From an uncultured bacterium (lineage in GTDB: Bacteria > Cyanobacteriota > Vampirovibrionia > Gastranaerophilales > Gastranaerophilaceae): a DNA stretch of 64,000 nucleotides. The notes below the pieces were generated by a model. That model was not told where the DNA came from and did no database searches. It saw only the letters and a program-made list of their open reading frames with translations. Below are positions 1 through 8,608 of the stretch, in pieces; position 1 is the stretch's first letter, and every line of letters starts with the position of its first letter. The DNA lies in assembly GCA_949300485.1 (NCBI GenBank), contig CASGEL010000006.1, forward strand, positions 1 through 64,000, in the 5' to 3' direction. Position numbers and translations under genes: made by a program.

Positions 1-44
1 TACTTGGGGGGCCACCCCCTGGGAAGATAACTAGCTGCCAACTT
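1..44 (+). rRNA. rrf: 5S ribosomal RNA, 3' end (partial)
   Basis: The first bases carry a G-run/C-run hairpin, then GGGAAGATAACTAGCTGCC. This matches the 3' third of bacterial 5S rRNA, where a loop-E/helix-IV region is followed by a GAGAGUAGG-like segment and the 3' strand of helix I ending in GCC. The rest of the gene, and presumably 16S and 23S, lie left of the window. The exact 3' end is set by analogy. A strong terminator follows at once, as expected at the end of an rRNA operon. Confidence 0.75.
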
Positions 45-54
45 CTAAATTTAG

Positions 55-93
55 AAAAGAGGAAATTAACACAATGTTGATTTCCTCTTTTTT
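55..93 (+). terminator. Rho-independent terminator of the rRNA operon
   Basis: A near-perfect inverted repeat has arms AAAAGAGGAAAT and ATTTCCTCTTTT, plus extra pairing of AACA with TGTT around a tiny loop. It runs into a T-tract and lies directly after the 5S rRNA end. Confidence 0.85.
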
Positions 94-131
94 AATGTTC
101 TTTTTGCACTTGTTATCTGATTTTATCTGCA

Positions 132-140
132 TGTTATAAT
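132..140 (+). promoter_or_regulatory. Extended -10 promoter (leaderless start)
   Basis: TGTTATAAT fits an extended -10 element (TGnTATAAT). A TTGTTA at 110-115 could be the -35 with a 19-base spacer. Only six bases separate TATAAT from the ATG at 147, so transcription should begin at or next to the start codon. Confidence 0.55.
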
Positions 141-146
141 GTTTTT

Positions 147-635
147 ATGGTTAGATCTTATAAGAAGTCTAAGAATAAAAGTTCAAAAAAGTTTAAAAAT
201 AAGGTTGAAAATGCTGCTGTTAATTTGGGTGTGAAATTTGTAGCTTTTGCTATTAGCTTTTTGTTTGTTTCATGCGGAATTTTTTATTTTTCATTAAATT
301 ATGTTCCAAAGTCTCGTTATGAAGAGCAGGTAATGCTTCCTAAAATGAAAGAAGCTTATTATGTAAGTCAGTGGTGCAGAGATGATTTTGGAAAAAGAGA
401 GTTTATATTATGGGATAATACTCGTGTTGATTGTCTTACTAAAGATTACGCAATCGAATTTGATTTTGCCCATAAGTGGGCAGAAAGTGTCGGGCAATCT
501 TTATATTATGCTAAAATGACCGGCAAAAAGCCTGCAGTAGCCCTCATTTTAACAAATTTGAAAGATTATAAGTATGTTAAACGAATTGAAAGATTGGATA
601 ACGGTATTAAGATTTTTCTTATAAAAACTTTTTAG
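147..635 (+). CDS. Membrane-anchored PD-(D/E)XK nuclease-like protein
   Basis: A 162-residue protein. The very basic N-terminus (about residues 1-25, Lys/Ser-rich) is followed by one hydrophobic helix (about 30-52), so it is probably anchored with the C-terminal domain outside the cytoplasm. The C-terminal part holds a WC pair near residue 77, then DNTRVDCLT, AIEFDFAHKWAE and GQSLYYA. I recall this pattern from small exported proteins predicted to have a PD-(D/E)XK nuclease fold, with the Asp/Glu-x-Asp and Lys-containing strand as candidate catalytic residues. No Shine-Dalgarno is seen and a -10 box sits six bases before the ATG. It stands alone between the rRNA terminator and dnaA. Substrate and role are unknown. 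Confidence 0.7.
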   Translation: MVRSYKKSKNKSSKKFKNKVENAAVNLGVKFVAFAISFLFVSCGIFYFSLNYVPKSRYEEQVMLPKMKEAYYVSQWCRDDFGKREFILWDNTRVDCLTKDYAIEFDFAHKWAESVGQSLYYAKMTGKKPAVALILTNLKDYKYVKRIERLDNGIKIFLIKTF

Positions 636-721
636 AGAAAATCTTTTAGGTCAATGTTATATGATATTACAAAAGTTTATTTTTTCTTTTTCTTAAAAGT
701 TTTTTATTGTAAAATTTTTTT

Positions 722-2146
722 ATGGACATATCGGAAGTTAATGTTTTATGGAATAAGGTTAAAGAGGAGTTAGAAGTTGCAGTTCCTGAGCATATCTTTG
801 CTACATGGATTACCCCTTTGGAGGCTGCAGATTTTGAAAATAATACATTAGTTCTTTTATCTCCGCATCCTATGGCTGTTGATATTTTGAAAAAAAATTG
901 GACAGATAAAATTAGAGAATCAGTAAAGGCTGTATTAGGAGATAATGCTACTTTTTCGCTTTCTTATGATTCGGATTTTGCAGACAGGTATATTAAAAAT
1001 AGGAAAAAAGAATTGTCAAAGATCGTTGCAGGACAATCTGAAGAAGAAAGAAAATCTGAAGAATCTAAAATGTCTTTGGCTCAAATGCAATCAAGTGCTA
1101 ATTTGAATTTGAATTTAAAATTTGATAATTTTGTAGTTGGAGAAAATTCAAAGTTTGCTTATAATGCAGCCTTTTCTGTTGCCAATAATCCTTCAAAGAA
1201 GTTTAATCCGTTATTTATTTATGGAGCTTCAGGACTTGGCAAAACTCATTTAATGCAGGCTATAGGGCATTATATAATTTTTAACAAACCTAATTTGAAA
1301 GTTCGTTATATTAGGATGGAAGATTATTTTAATGAATGGATGAGATGTTTCCAGTATAACGATTCTCCTAATGCTAAGAAACGTCAGGTTTGTAATAATA
1401 CATTAATGAGAAAATTTCATCAAAAATTTCAAAATGTTGATATTTTGTTGATGGATGATATCCAGTTCATAGAATCAAAAATGAAAACTATGGAGGATTT
1501 TTTCTCTACTTTTGAAGCATTATATACGAATAACAAGCAGATTGTAATAGCATCTGACAGATTGCCTGGAGATATCCCAAAATTGGATAATCGTTTACGA
1601 ACACGTTTTGAGATGGGGCTTGTTGTAGATATTGTTCCGCCTGATTATGAAACAAGATTTGAAATAGTAAAATCATATGCTAAAGAATTAGGGGTTGAAG
1701 CTGATGATGAGGTTTTTGCATATATTGCGGAAAATTTTGTAAATAATGTCAGAGAATTGAAAGGTGCCTTTAATAAAGTTAGTGCATATGCTGAGTTTTC
1801 AGGTGTCGGTGTAACTTTGGATTTGGCTAAAAAAGCTTTAAATTGCGAAATGCGCAAGAAAGATATTACTATAGAAAAAATAGCTCAAGCTGTTTCTGAA
1901 TATTTTGGGGTTACTGTTAGTGATTTAAAAAGTACGGCAAGACAACAAAAAATTTCTCATGCCCGTCATGTTTCGGTATTTTTAGCCAGAGATATTTTAC
2001 AAATGAGTTATGAAGCGATAGGTGATTATTTTTCTAAAAAACATACAACAATTATGTATTCTTGTGATTTGATTTCTGATAAATTAAAATCTGATGTGAA
2101 TTTACAGTCTGAAATTGAAGAAATTAAGGTTCAGATAAGGGCATAG
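722..2146 (+). CDS. dnaA: Chromosomal replication initiator DnaA
   Basis: A 474-residue AAA+ ATPase that binds and melts the replication origin. The order is normal: N-terminal domain I (WNKVKEEL...FATWITPL), a short linker, Walker A GASGLGKTHL at about 167-176, Walker B ILLMDDIQFI near 242-251, and the C-terminal DNA-binding domain with the signature around SKKHTTIMYSC near residue 440. An insertion NDSPNAKKRQVCNNT lies between Walker A and B. The next gene is ruvA, not dnaN, so the classical dnaA-dnaN-recF order is broken; recF is 9 kb away. A TAAAAT box sits six bases upstream of the ATG and no ribosome-binding site is seen, so the mRNA may be leaderless. I see no DnaA-box cluster nearby. 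Confidence 0.97.
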   Translation: MDISEVNVLWNKVKEELEVAVPEHIFATWITPLEAADFENNTLVLLSPHPMAVDILKKNWTDKIRESVKAVLGDNATFSLSYDSDFADRYIKNRKKELSKIVAGQSEEERKSEESKMSLAQMQSSANLNLNLKFDNFVVGENSKFAYNAAFSVANNPSKKFNPLFIYGASGLGKTHLMQAIGHYIIFNKPNLKVRYIRMEDYFNEWMRCFQYNDSPNAKKRQVCNNTLMRKFHQKFQNVDILLMDDIQFIESKMKTMEDFFSTFEALYTNNKQIVIASDRLPGDIPKLDNRLRTRFEMGLVVDIVPPDYETRFEIVKSYAKELGVEADDEVFAYIAENFVNNVRELKGAFNKVSAYAEFSGVGVTLDLAKKALNCEMRKKDITIEKIAQAVSEYFGVTVSDLKSTARQQKISHARHVSVFLARDILQMSYEAIGDYFSKKHTTIMYSCDLISDKLKSDVNLQSEIEEIKVQIRA

Positions 2147-2167
2147 AAAGGTTAGATTAAAGCTATT

Positions 2168-2794
2168 ATGTACGATTATATAAAAGGTATTTTTGCTTAT
2201 AAAACATCTACATCAAAAGGAAATTTTGTTACTGTTCAAACAGGCGGCGGAGTCGGGTATTTGTTTGAAGTTATGGAGCGTGATTTTACAAAATTGCCTG
2301 AGTTAAATGCCGAATTAAAAATGTATTCTGTTTTAATCCACAGGGAAGATAAAATGAGCCTATGTGGTTTTTTGAAGCGTGAGGACCGAGATATATTTAA
2401 TATTTTGACATCGGTTTCAGGGGTTGGTTCGAAAATGGCATTAGTTTTGCTGAATTCTTTTGAAGTTACTGATCTTGTAGGGTTTGTTTTAGACGGAAAT
2501 TATAAAGAGTTGACAAGAGCAAAAGGTGTTGGTCCTAAATTGGCTCAGAAAATTATTTTGGAGTTAAAAGATAAACTGACTTCTTATCAAGGTGTTATGC
2601 CTGTGGTGAACAGTTCTGCTTCTATTCATCTTGCCTCTTCTCAGAATGTTGAGGATGCTCAAATGGTTTTGTATTCTTTAGGGTATTCGAATGACGAAGT
2701 ATCTTCCGCAATCTCAAAAGCTCTATCTAAACTTCCTGAAAATTCTTCTGCGGAAGAGATTTTGAAGGAAGCTTTAAAAATATTATCTGTTTAA
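2168..2794 (+). CDS. ruvA: Holliday junction branch migration protein RuvA
   Basis: 208 residues, normal for RuvA, which forms the tetramer that clamps four-way junctions and recruits RuvB. The N-terminal OB-fold starts MYDYIKGIF. Two helix-hairpin-helix motifs follow: ILTSVSGVGSKMAL near 80-95 and LTRAKGVGPKLAQKI near 117-131. The C-terminal UBA-like domain that contacts RuvB (MVLYSLGYSNDEV) is present. It starts 21 bases after dnaA and is probably cotranscribed with it. RuvB and RuvC are not in the window. A GAAAGG upstream is a rather distant ribosome-binding site. Confidence 0.96.
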   Translation: MYDYIKGIFAYKTSTSKGNFVTVQTGGGVGYLFEVMERDFTKLPELNAELKMYSVLIHREDKMSLCGFLKREDRDIFNILTSVSGVGSKMALVLLNSFEVTDLVGFVLDGNYKELTRAKGVGPKLAQKIILELKDKLTSYQGVMPVVNSSASIHLASSQNVEDAQMVLYSLGYSNDEVSSAISKALSKLPENSSAEEILKEALKILSV

Positions 2795-2813
2795 AAAATA
2801 ATTTTAATATTAA

Positions 2814-2847
2814 AAAAGAGATTAATCTATCAAGATTAATCTCTTTT
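2814..2847. terminator. Bidirectional terminator between ruvA and pilD
   Basis: The inverted repeat AAAAGAGATTAATC / GATTAATCTCTTTT has a six-base loop, with A-rich flank on one side and T-rich on the other. It sits between two convergent genes and can serve both. Confidence 0.85.
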
Positions 2848-2867
2848 AGTATCAATTTTCAATATTA

Positions 2868-3968
2868 TTAAAACATTACAGTAAATAACATTATGAACCC
2901 TGCAAGAATCATTGCCGGCCCAAATGGGAGGTATAAACCGTCTTCTGCTTTATTTTCTTTGAGTCCGCCGATTAGTTTTATGCAGGCAAATATGCCAAGT
3001 AAAACTAATATTACTGTGCTTGTCCAGTATGCGATATCATTTGTAAGCCATTTTGCGTACTGTGCATACAGGTATAAAATAATATAAACAATAAATGCAG
3101 CTAGAGAACCTAAAGTGATCCAATTTTTATTTTGTATCAGCTTTTTAATCAATAAAGGTAATGTAATTATTATCTGTATAATTCCGCTAAGTACAAGTAT
3201 TAAAATTAACATTTGAAATATTGGCAGAAAGTTTGTATACATAGCAGAGCAACCAAGCAGAGCTCCAAATACAGTACCCAAACCTGCTGCGATATAAGAA
3301 TCACCTTCTCCAAAAGCTCTTGCACCGACAAATAATAGACCAAGACGAGATATTGCCTCCATTATCAAAAAGCCTAAAATACCTGCAGCTGCAGAATATA
3401 ATATTGGACAAGTTAGGAAGAAATCAATGGTTATCTTGGGAAATCCGTTTGCTTTTGTATATGCGACAAAGGTTATAATAGAATATAGTATACTATATAG
3501 CAAACCTAATGAGATGAGTGGAATTGTATGAGCATCCGATACTTTTTTCTCTATAATATCTGTACCGGCGATTGCAATGAAGAAAAAAGTAATTACTAGA
3601 GAAAATAAATATACTATTATCTGACTCCAGCTTATCGGATTCATGACAGATAAACCGAATAGCGCATCAAAAGGTGAGCAAAATCTTAAAAATAAAGCGA
3701 CAAAAAGACATCCTGTTACTAACTCTACAAAAGGATACTGCCAGCTTATATGCTCATGACAGAAGGCGCATTTCCCTCTTAAACATATATATGAAAGAAC
3801 AGGAATATTGTGGTACCATTTTAATGGAGTTTGGCATTTCGGGCATTTTGAAGCCGGAAATACTATAGACTCTTCACTGACAGTTCTTAATATCACAACA
3901 TTTAAAAAACTCCCTATAACAAGTCCTATTATAAATATAAATCCTAAAACAACTAGAGAAAATAACAT
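2868..3968 (-). CDS. pilD: Prepilin peptidase / N-methyltransferase (A24 family)
   Basis: Processes type IV prepilins at the inner membrane by cleaving the leader and N-methylating the new N-terminus. The N-terminal domain has GSFLNVVILR and two CxxC pairs (CPKC, CAFC) that bind zinc. The first catalytic Asp is in GTDIIEKKVSD and the second in the GEGDSYIAAGLG motif. About eight or nine hydrophobic helices are visible. At 366 residues it is longer than the usual 250-290, because of extra helices and a spacer before the GEGD motif and at the C-terminus. A good AGGAGG lies upstream of the ATG. Together with pilT at 12484 it implies type IV pili or a related secretion system; pilin genes are not in the window. 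Confidence 0.9.
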   Translation of the reverse strand: MLFSLVVLGFIFIIGLVIGSFLNVVILRTVSEESIVFPASKCPKCQTPLKWYHNIPVLSYICLRGKCAFCHEHISWQYPFVELVTGCLFVALFLRFCSPFDALFGLSVMNPISWSQIIVYLFSLVITFFFIAIAGTDIIEKKVSDAHTIPLISLGLLYSILYSIITFVAYTKANGFPKITIDFFLTCPILYSAAAGILGFLIMEAISRLGLLFVGARAFGEGDSYIAAGLGTVFGALLGCSAMYTNFLPIFQMLILILVLSGIIQIIITLPLLIKKLIQNKNWITLGSLAAFIVYIILYLYAQYAKWLTNDIAYWTSTVILVLLGIFACIKLIGGLKENKAEDGLYLPFGPAMILAGFIMLFTVMF

Positions 3969-3979
3969 TTGTCCTCCTT

Positions 3980-4804
3980 TTATATATTCTCTTCAGTATT
4001 AACTTTTGATTTTATATCATCACCCATTTCTCGTTGAATGATGTTGTATAGTTTATTTAATGCTCTTTTAAGAATCCTTGAAACTTGTGTTGCTGAAACA
4101 TTTAGTTTTTTTGCAATCTCTTTTCTTGATTCCCCATCTATATAATACATATATATTGCAGTCTTATCTGTTGGGGGTAGTTTATTTAATGCAAATTCTA
4201 TAATTTTTTTATTTGCGTATGTTTCTTCAAAATTTGACTCTTCTTCTGATTGAATTCTATCCATTAATGTTTCGCCGCCGTCTGTTGTATAAATATTTTG
4301 GTCAAGCGAAATCATATTTTTGATGAGTTCTATATTCATTATTTCTTCAACTTTATCAAAAGGCATATTTACATATCTTGCAACTTCTTCAACTGTTGGA
4401 ATTTTAGTGTTGTTATTTGAAAGAGCATCAATCGCTTCTTTTACTTTTGACATATTAGAAAGAGTTTCTCTAGGTGGTTTTACTAAATTTGCCTTATCTC
4501 TCATATAATGGAAGATTTTTCCCTTTATAACTTTACTTACATATGTTTTGAAGCTTCCTCTTTCTTCTGGTTTATATGTTTCTATAGCTTTTAGTACACC
4601 AACGGCTCCAACCTGAATTAAGTCATCTTTTGAAATTGAACTCGGTAATGGATAGAATGTTATGGCTATTTTTTTTACAAGCTTCAACGTTTCTTCAATT
4701 AATCGAAGATATGCAACATGTCGTTTTTTTATATCCGTTTCTGATTTGTATTCACTCATCAGCTCTTCAAGTTTTTCAAGCTCTGAAACTTTAGATATTA
4801 CCAT
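3980..4804 (-). CDS. RNA polymerase sigma factor, sigma-70 group 3 (SigF/SigB/FliA-like)
   Basis: About 275 residues from the ATG preceded by AAGGGAG; an upstream in-frame ATG exists but has no such site. Region 2 (DDLIQVGAVGVLKAIETY, then a Gly-Ser-Phe-Lys-Thr-Tyr segment) is complete. Region 3 (TVEEVARYVNMPFDKVEEIM) and region 4 with the helix-turn-helix RKEIAKKLNVSATQVSRIL follow. There is no region 1.1, so this is an alternative sigma factor. The layout resembles cyanobacterial SigF or Bacillus SigB/SigF. In cyanobacteria SigF drives pilus genes, and the gene here is 11 bases from the prepilin peptidase gene on the same strand, which fits. Control of the flagellar-like genes elsewhere in the window is also possible. 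Confidence 0.9.
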   Translation of the reverse strand: MVISKVSELEKLEELMSEYKSETDIKKRHVAYLRLIEETLKLVKKIAITFYPLPSSISKDDLIQVGAVGVLKAIETYKPEERGSFKTYVSKVIKGKIFHYMRDKANLVKPPRETLSNMSKVKEAIDALSNNNTKIPTVEEVARYVNMPFDKVEEIMNIELIKNMISLDQNIYTTDGGETLMDRIQSEEESNFEETYANKKIIEFALNKLPPTDKTAIYMYYIDGESRKEIAKKLNVSATQVSRILKRALNKLYNIIQREMGDDIKSKVNTEENI

Positions 4805-4944
4805 TATCTCTCCCTTTTGATATCTATAATATAGCATAATATCTGTTATAAAGCTAAATTTTAAATTTCGTTAATATATGTAATCTTACTCTGTTTTTGT
4901 GCTATTATAGCAATAGAGATTATATTTTTTAAGGAGCATATTAA

Positions 4945-5226
4945 ATGATTACTGTTAAAGATGTAGAGCATGTTGCAAAGTTAGCTAGATTAGAATTAAC
5001 AGAAGATGAAAAAGTTTTATATACAAAACAGTTAGGTGATGTTTTGAAGTATGTTGATCAAATGAATGAAGTAGATACTTCAAATGTTAAACCTATGACT
5101 CAGGTAATTGATTTCGTTAATGTTATGAGAGAAGATGTTCCTCATCAGGAAATTTCAAAAGATGCATTGATGTCAAATGCTCCGGAGGAAGAAAACGGAT
5201 TTTTTAAGGTTCCAAAAATTAACTAA
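4945..5226 (+). CDS. gatC: Aspartyl/glutamyl-tRNA(Asn/Gln) amidotransferase subunit C
   Basis: A 93-residue protein of normal length. It starts MITVKDVEHVAKLARLELTEDE and ends with the usual MREDVPHQEISKDAL plus NAPEEENGFFKVPKI. GatC stabilises the GatAB complex that converts Glu-tRNA(Gln) or Asp-tRNA(Asn) to the amidated form, so this organism probably uses the indirect pathway for at least one of them. gatA and gatB are not adjacent. A strong AAGGAG lies eight bases before the ATG. Confidence 0.95.
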   Translation: MITVKDVEHVAKLARLELTEDEKVLYTKQLGDVLKYVDQMNEVDTSNVKPMTQVIDFVNVMREDVPHQEISKDALMSNAPEEENGFFKVPKIN

Positions 5227-5389
5227 GATAAAAGTTTGTTACCGGCGGTCTCATATAAAGCATCAGATATTTTGTTATTGTCGGTAAGGCTGTTTCATTA
5301 TTGAAAATTTATTGAAGCAGATATTTATAATTTGTTGCTGAGGTTGTTATTTATGGTTATTTGGCAACAGGAAGCAGGGGTAGAGGATT

Positions 5390-6991
5390 ATGACAAAATA
5401 TATATTTGTAACTGGTGGTGTAGTTAGTTCTTTGGGGAAAGGTATTATTGCCGCTTCTTTAGGACGTTTATTCAGATCAAGAGATTATTCCGTTATTATT
5501 CAAAAATTTGATCCTTATATAAATGTAGATCCTGGCACAATGAGTCCGTTTCAGCATGGAGAAGTTTTTGTTACAGATGATGGTGCAGAAACAGATTTAG
5601 ATTTAGGCCATTATGAAAGGTTTACTGATACTTCATTTGGACAGGTTAATAATGTAACTTCAGGCAGAATTTATCAAGAGGTTATAAATAAGGAGCGAAG
5701 AGGAGATTATCTTGGAGCTACTGTTCAAGTTATACCACATGTTACTAATGAGATTAAGTCAAAAATTGTTGCTGCTACAAAACAATTTAAACCTGATTTT
5801 CATATTATAGAAATTGGAGGTACTATAGGGGATATTGAGAGTTTGCCGTTTATTGAAGCAATAAGACAATTTAAGTCTGAGATAGGTATAGGTAATGCCG
5901 TTTCAATTCACTGTACCTTGCTTCCGTATCTTCCTACCTCCGGAGAATTAAAAACAAAGCCGTCGCAGCACAGTGTAAATGTTTTAAGAAGTTATGGAAT
6001 TCAGCCTGAACTTTTGGTTTGCAGAACTTCAAAACCAATACCTAAAAATGAAAAGGACAAGCTGGCCTTGTTCTGTTCTGTTCCAAAAGAAGCTGTTATA
6101 GAATGCCGAGATATGAAAACTATTTATGAAGTACCTTTAGCTTTAGAAGCTCAGGGTATGGGGTCTGTAGTTTTAAAAATGCTTGGGATGGAAGATAGAA
6201 AGCCAAATTTAACCTCTTGGGAAGAGTTGGTTACCAAAATTAAAAATCCTAAGATGTCTATAAAAGTTGCTATTGCAGGTAAATATACAAAATTATCAGA
6301 TGCGTATATTTCAGTTGTAGAATCTTTAAAGCATGCAGGATATGCTGATTCTGCTTCTGTTGAAATTAAATGGATAAATTCTGAAGAATGTGTGGATTAT
6401 TCAAATTGCAAAAAATTATTATCAGATGTTGATGCTGTCGTTGTTCCTGGCGGCTTTGGGGTTCGAGGTATTGAAGGTAAGCTTAATGTTATTCGTTACG
6501 CAAGAGAAAATAATCTTCCGTTTTTAGGCTTATGTTTAGGTATGCAGTGTGCAGTAATTGAGTATGCTAGAAATGTTGTCGGTTTAAAAGGAGCAAATTC
6601 AAAAGAATTTGATGATAATCCTTCTTACCCTGTAATAGATTTGATGATTGAACAGAAAAATGTAAAGGGTTATGGCGGAACCATGCGCTTAGGAGCTTAT
6701 GAATGTCATTTGAAGAAGGGCTCCAAGGCAGCTAAAGCTTACGGAAAGGAAATTATTTCAGAGCGGCACAGACACAGATATGAAGTCAATAATGAATATA
6801 TAGAGCAATTATCAAATGCTGGATTGGTATTTTCAGGCATGTCGCCTGATGGAATGCTTGCAGAAGTCGTAGAGCTTCCAAACTTGGATTGGTTTGTTGC
6901 CTGCCAATTCCATCCTGAATTCAAATCTCGTCCTGATAAACCTCATCCTTTGTTTAAGGGATTAATTGATGCAGTTATAAGGCGTAAATAA
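5390..6991 (+). CDS. pyrG: CTP synthase
   Basis: 533 residues, normal for PyrG, which makes CTP from UTP with glutamine as ammonia donor. The N-terminal synthetase domain has [12 protein letters not shown] (ATP loop) and the conserved [13 protein letters not shown]. The C-terminal class I glutamine amidotransferase domain carries the nucleophile in [10 protein letters not shown], with the catalytic His-Pro-Glu in [11 protein letters not shown] near the end. The 163-base gap upstream holds no gene I can support. A GAGG lies six bases before the ATG. Confidence 0.98.
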   Translation: MTKYIFVTGGVVSSLGKGIIAASLGRLFRSRDYSVIIQKFDPYINVDPGTMSPFQHGEVFVTDDGAETDLDLGHYERFTDTSFGQVNNVTSGRIYQEVINKERRGDYLGATVQVIPHVTNEIKSKIVAATKQFKPDFHIIEIGGTIGDIESLPFIEAIRQFKSEIGIGNAVSIHCTLLPYLPTSGELKTKPSQHSVNVLRSYGIQPELLVCRTSKPIPKNEKDKLALFCSVPKEAVIECRDMKTIYEVPLALEAQGMGSVVLKMLGMEDRKPNLTSWEELVTKIKNPKMSIKVAIAGKYTKLSDAYISVVESLKHAGYADSASVEIKWINSEECVDYSNCKKLLSDVDAVVVPGGFGVRGIEGKLNVIRYARENNLPFLGLCLGMQCAVIEYARNVVGLKGANSKEFDDNPSYPVIDLMIEQKNVKGYGGTMRLGAYECHLKKGSKAAKAYGKEIISERHRHRYEVNNEYIEQLSNAGLVFSGMSPDGMLAEVVELPNLDWFVACQFHPEFKSRPDKPHPLFKGLIDAVIRRK

Positions 6992-7075
6992 GGTATACAG
7001 AACATTTTTGACTTGACTATATTTTATGTTCTTTGTACTTTTGTAATACAGTAGTTTATGAGGTAAAGAGAGTTA

Positions 7076-8452
7076 ATGAATAATGATTTTGTCATGAAAA
7101 AATTTACAACAGTAAATTTCTTAAATTTTGCGCTGGGCTTTTTAGGTTTACAGTTTGCCTGGCAGATGAGAATAATTTTGTCTGCACCTGTAACAGAGCA
7201 TTTAGGAGCGGATCCTTTTATTTATGGTTTAATATGGCTTGCCGGGCCATTTACCGGTATGGTAGTTCAACCATTGATTGGTGCTATATCTGATAAAACA
7301 AAATCTAAGTTTGGTAGAAGACGTCCATATTTATTAGGTGGAGCTATAATTGCGGCTATTGCGCTTTGGTTATTCCCAAATTCCGGTAATATTGCTGAAT
7401 TTTTAGTAAAAATTTCAGGTATTAATTTACCAGTGTGGACCGGTCTTTTGATTGCAGCTATTATGATATGGATTATTGATGCTTGTATAAATATTGCCCA
7501 GGGGCCTTATAGGGCTTTGGTGCCTGATGTGGTACCTTCTGAACAGCATGCATTGGCTAATTCTTATATAAGTTTGGCTATTGGTTTAGGGTCAGTAATA
7601 GCTGCTGCTACAGCACCGTTTTTGAAGGTTGTTTTTCATTATCAAATGTCAGTTACAGCTCAGTTTATTATGGCAGCTCTTGCTTTTGCTCTTGCGATGG
7701 CTTGGACATGCATAACAATAAAAGAGCGTAGTACTTTAACTGATGACAATTCGCAATCTGCTGATGCCAAAGAAGATCAGGGCTTTTGGAAATCTATGAA
7801 AGAATTTTTTGCCCTTTCTCCTGAAGTTGCGAAAATATGTATTATGCAATTCTTTACCTGGATTGGGATGATGTGTTTGATGATTTTCTTTACTAATTTT
7901 TCAATTCATACTGTTTTTGGAGTTCCTGATTTGACAAAATTAGCATTGGATGCTCAAAGATCATTCCATCCTATATTGATAAGGGCTACAAATTATTCTT
8001 CTGTATGTTTTGCTATTTTTAATCTTGTATGTTTTGTAATAGCGATACCAATTGGTGTTCTTGCCGGAAAATACGGGAATAGAAAAGTTCATATAGTTTC
8101 TTTACTATCAATGTTTTTAGCTTACTTATGTATGGGGATATTTAAAACTTCTCCTATTGCAGTTGCTGTATTTATGGCTTTATCTGGTATCGGTTGGGCA
8201 AGTGTTTGTGCTTTACCGTTTGCTATGTTGTCAAAATTTATAAAGCCTGGAACAGAAGGTTCTGTAATGGGTTTATTTAACATCTTTATAGCAGGGCCTC
8301 AGGTTTTTGTTTGTACTCTTGTTGCATGGATTATTAATAAAGCTGTAATTCATTCAGGGGAATATATAAATTTCCATTATGAATATTCTTTCTTTATTGG
8401 TGCAATTTGCTTGTTGATAGCTGCTTTAATTACTAAGTTTATTAAAGAATAA
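7076..8452 (+). CDS. MFS sugar transporter, GPH/sucrose-proton symporter type
   Basis: 458 residues with about 12 hydrophobic helices. The N-terminal half matches the sucrose transporter (SUT/SLC45, GPH) pattern: LQFAWQMRIILSAPVTEHLG, then GPFTGMVVQPLIGAISD and the loop KSKFGRRRPYLLGG between helices 2 and 3. The conserved NIAQGPYRALVPDVVP segment is also present. It probably imports a disaccharide with protons across the inner membrane. The exact sugar cannot be told from the sequence. It follows pyrG by 84 bases and ends before its own terminator, with no glycosidase next to it. Confidence 0.85.
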   Translation: MNNDFVMKKFTTVNFLNFALGFLGLQFAWQMRIILSAPVTEHLGADPFIYGLIWLAGPFTGMVVQPLIGAISDKTKSKFGRRRPYLLGGAIIAAIALWLFPNSGNIAEFLVKISGINLPVWTGLLIAAIMIWIIDACINIAQGPYRALVPDVVPSEQHALANSYISLAIGLGSVIAAATAPFLKVVFHYQMSVTAQFIMAALAFALAMAWTCITIKERSTLTDDNSQSADAKEDQGFWKSMKEFFALSPEVAKICIMQFFTWIGMMCLMIFFTNFSIHTVFGVPDLTKLALDAQRSFHPILIRATNYSSVCFAIFNLVCFVIAIPIGVLAGKYGNRKVHIVSLLSMFLAYLCMGIFKTSPIAVAVFMALSGIGWASVCALPFAMLSKFIKPGTEGSVMGLFNIFIAGPQVFVCTLVAWIINKAVIHSGEYINFHYEYSFFIGAICLLIAALITKFIKE

Positions 8453-8478
8453 TGATTTTATATTTGTTATAAGAAATT

Positions 8479-8508
8479 AAGCCCAAAGTTAATATTAGCT
8501 TCGGGCTT
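8479..8508 (+). terminator. Terminator of the sugar transporter gene
   Basis: AAGCCC (with AAG) pairs with CTT and GGGCTT around an AT-rich loop. The T-tract after it is weak (AATAATTCTTAATT), so efficiency may be moderate. Confidence 0.65.
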
Positions 8509-8608
8509 AATAATTCTTAATTGAAGTCGAAAATTTGTCAAAATTTTATATTTTTAGTTTTATATTAGAAAGGTGTAAGTTGTGAAAATTGAAAGGTAGT
8601 AGTTCTAA

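Noticed and set aside
636-721. Origin of replication next to dnaA
   Set aside because: No cluster of TTATCCACA-like boxes or AT-rich repeats with spacing typical of an origin was found on either side of dnaA, and the neighbour is ruvA.
5227-5389. Riboswitch or leader before pyrG
   Set aside because: Only weak imperfect pairing is visible and there is no terminator hairpin or initial G-run of the kind used in pyrG reiterative control.
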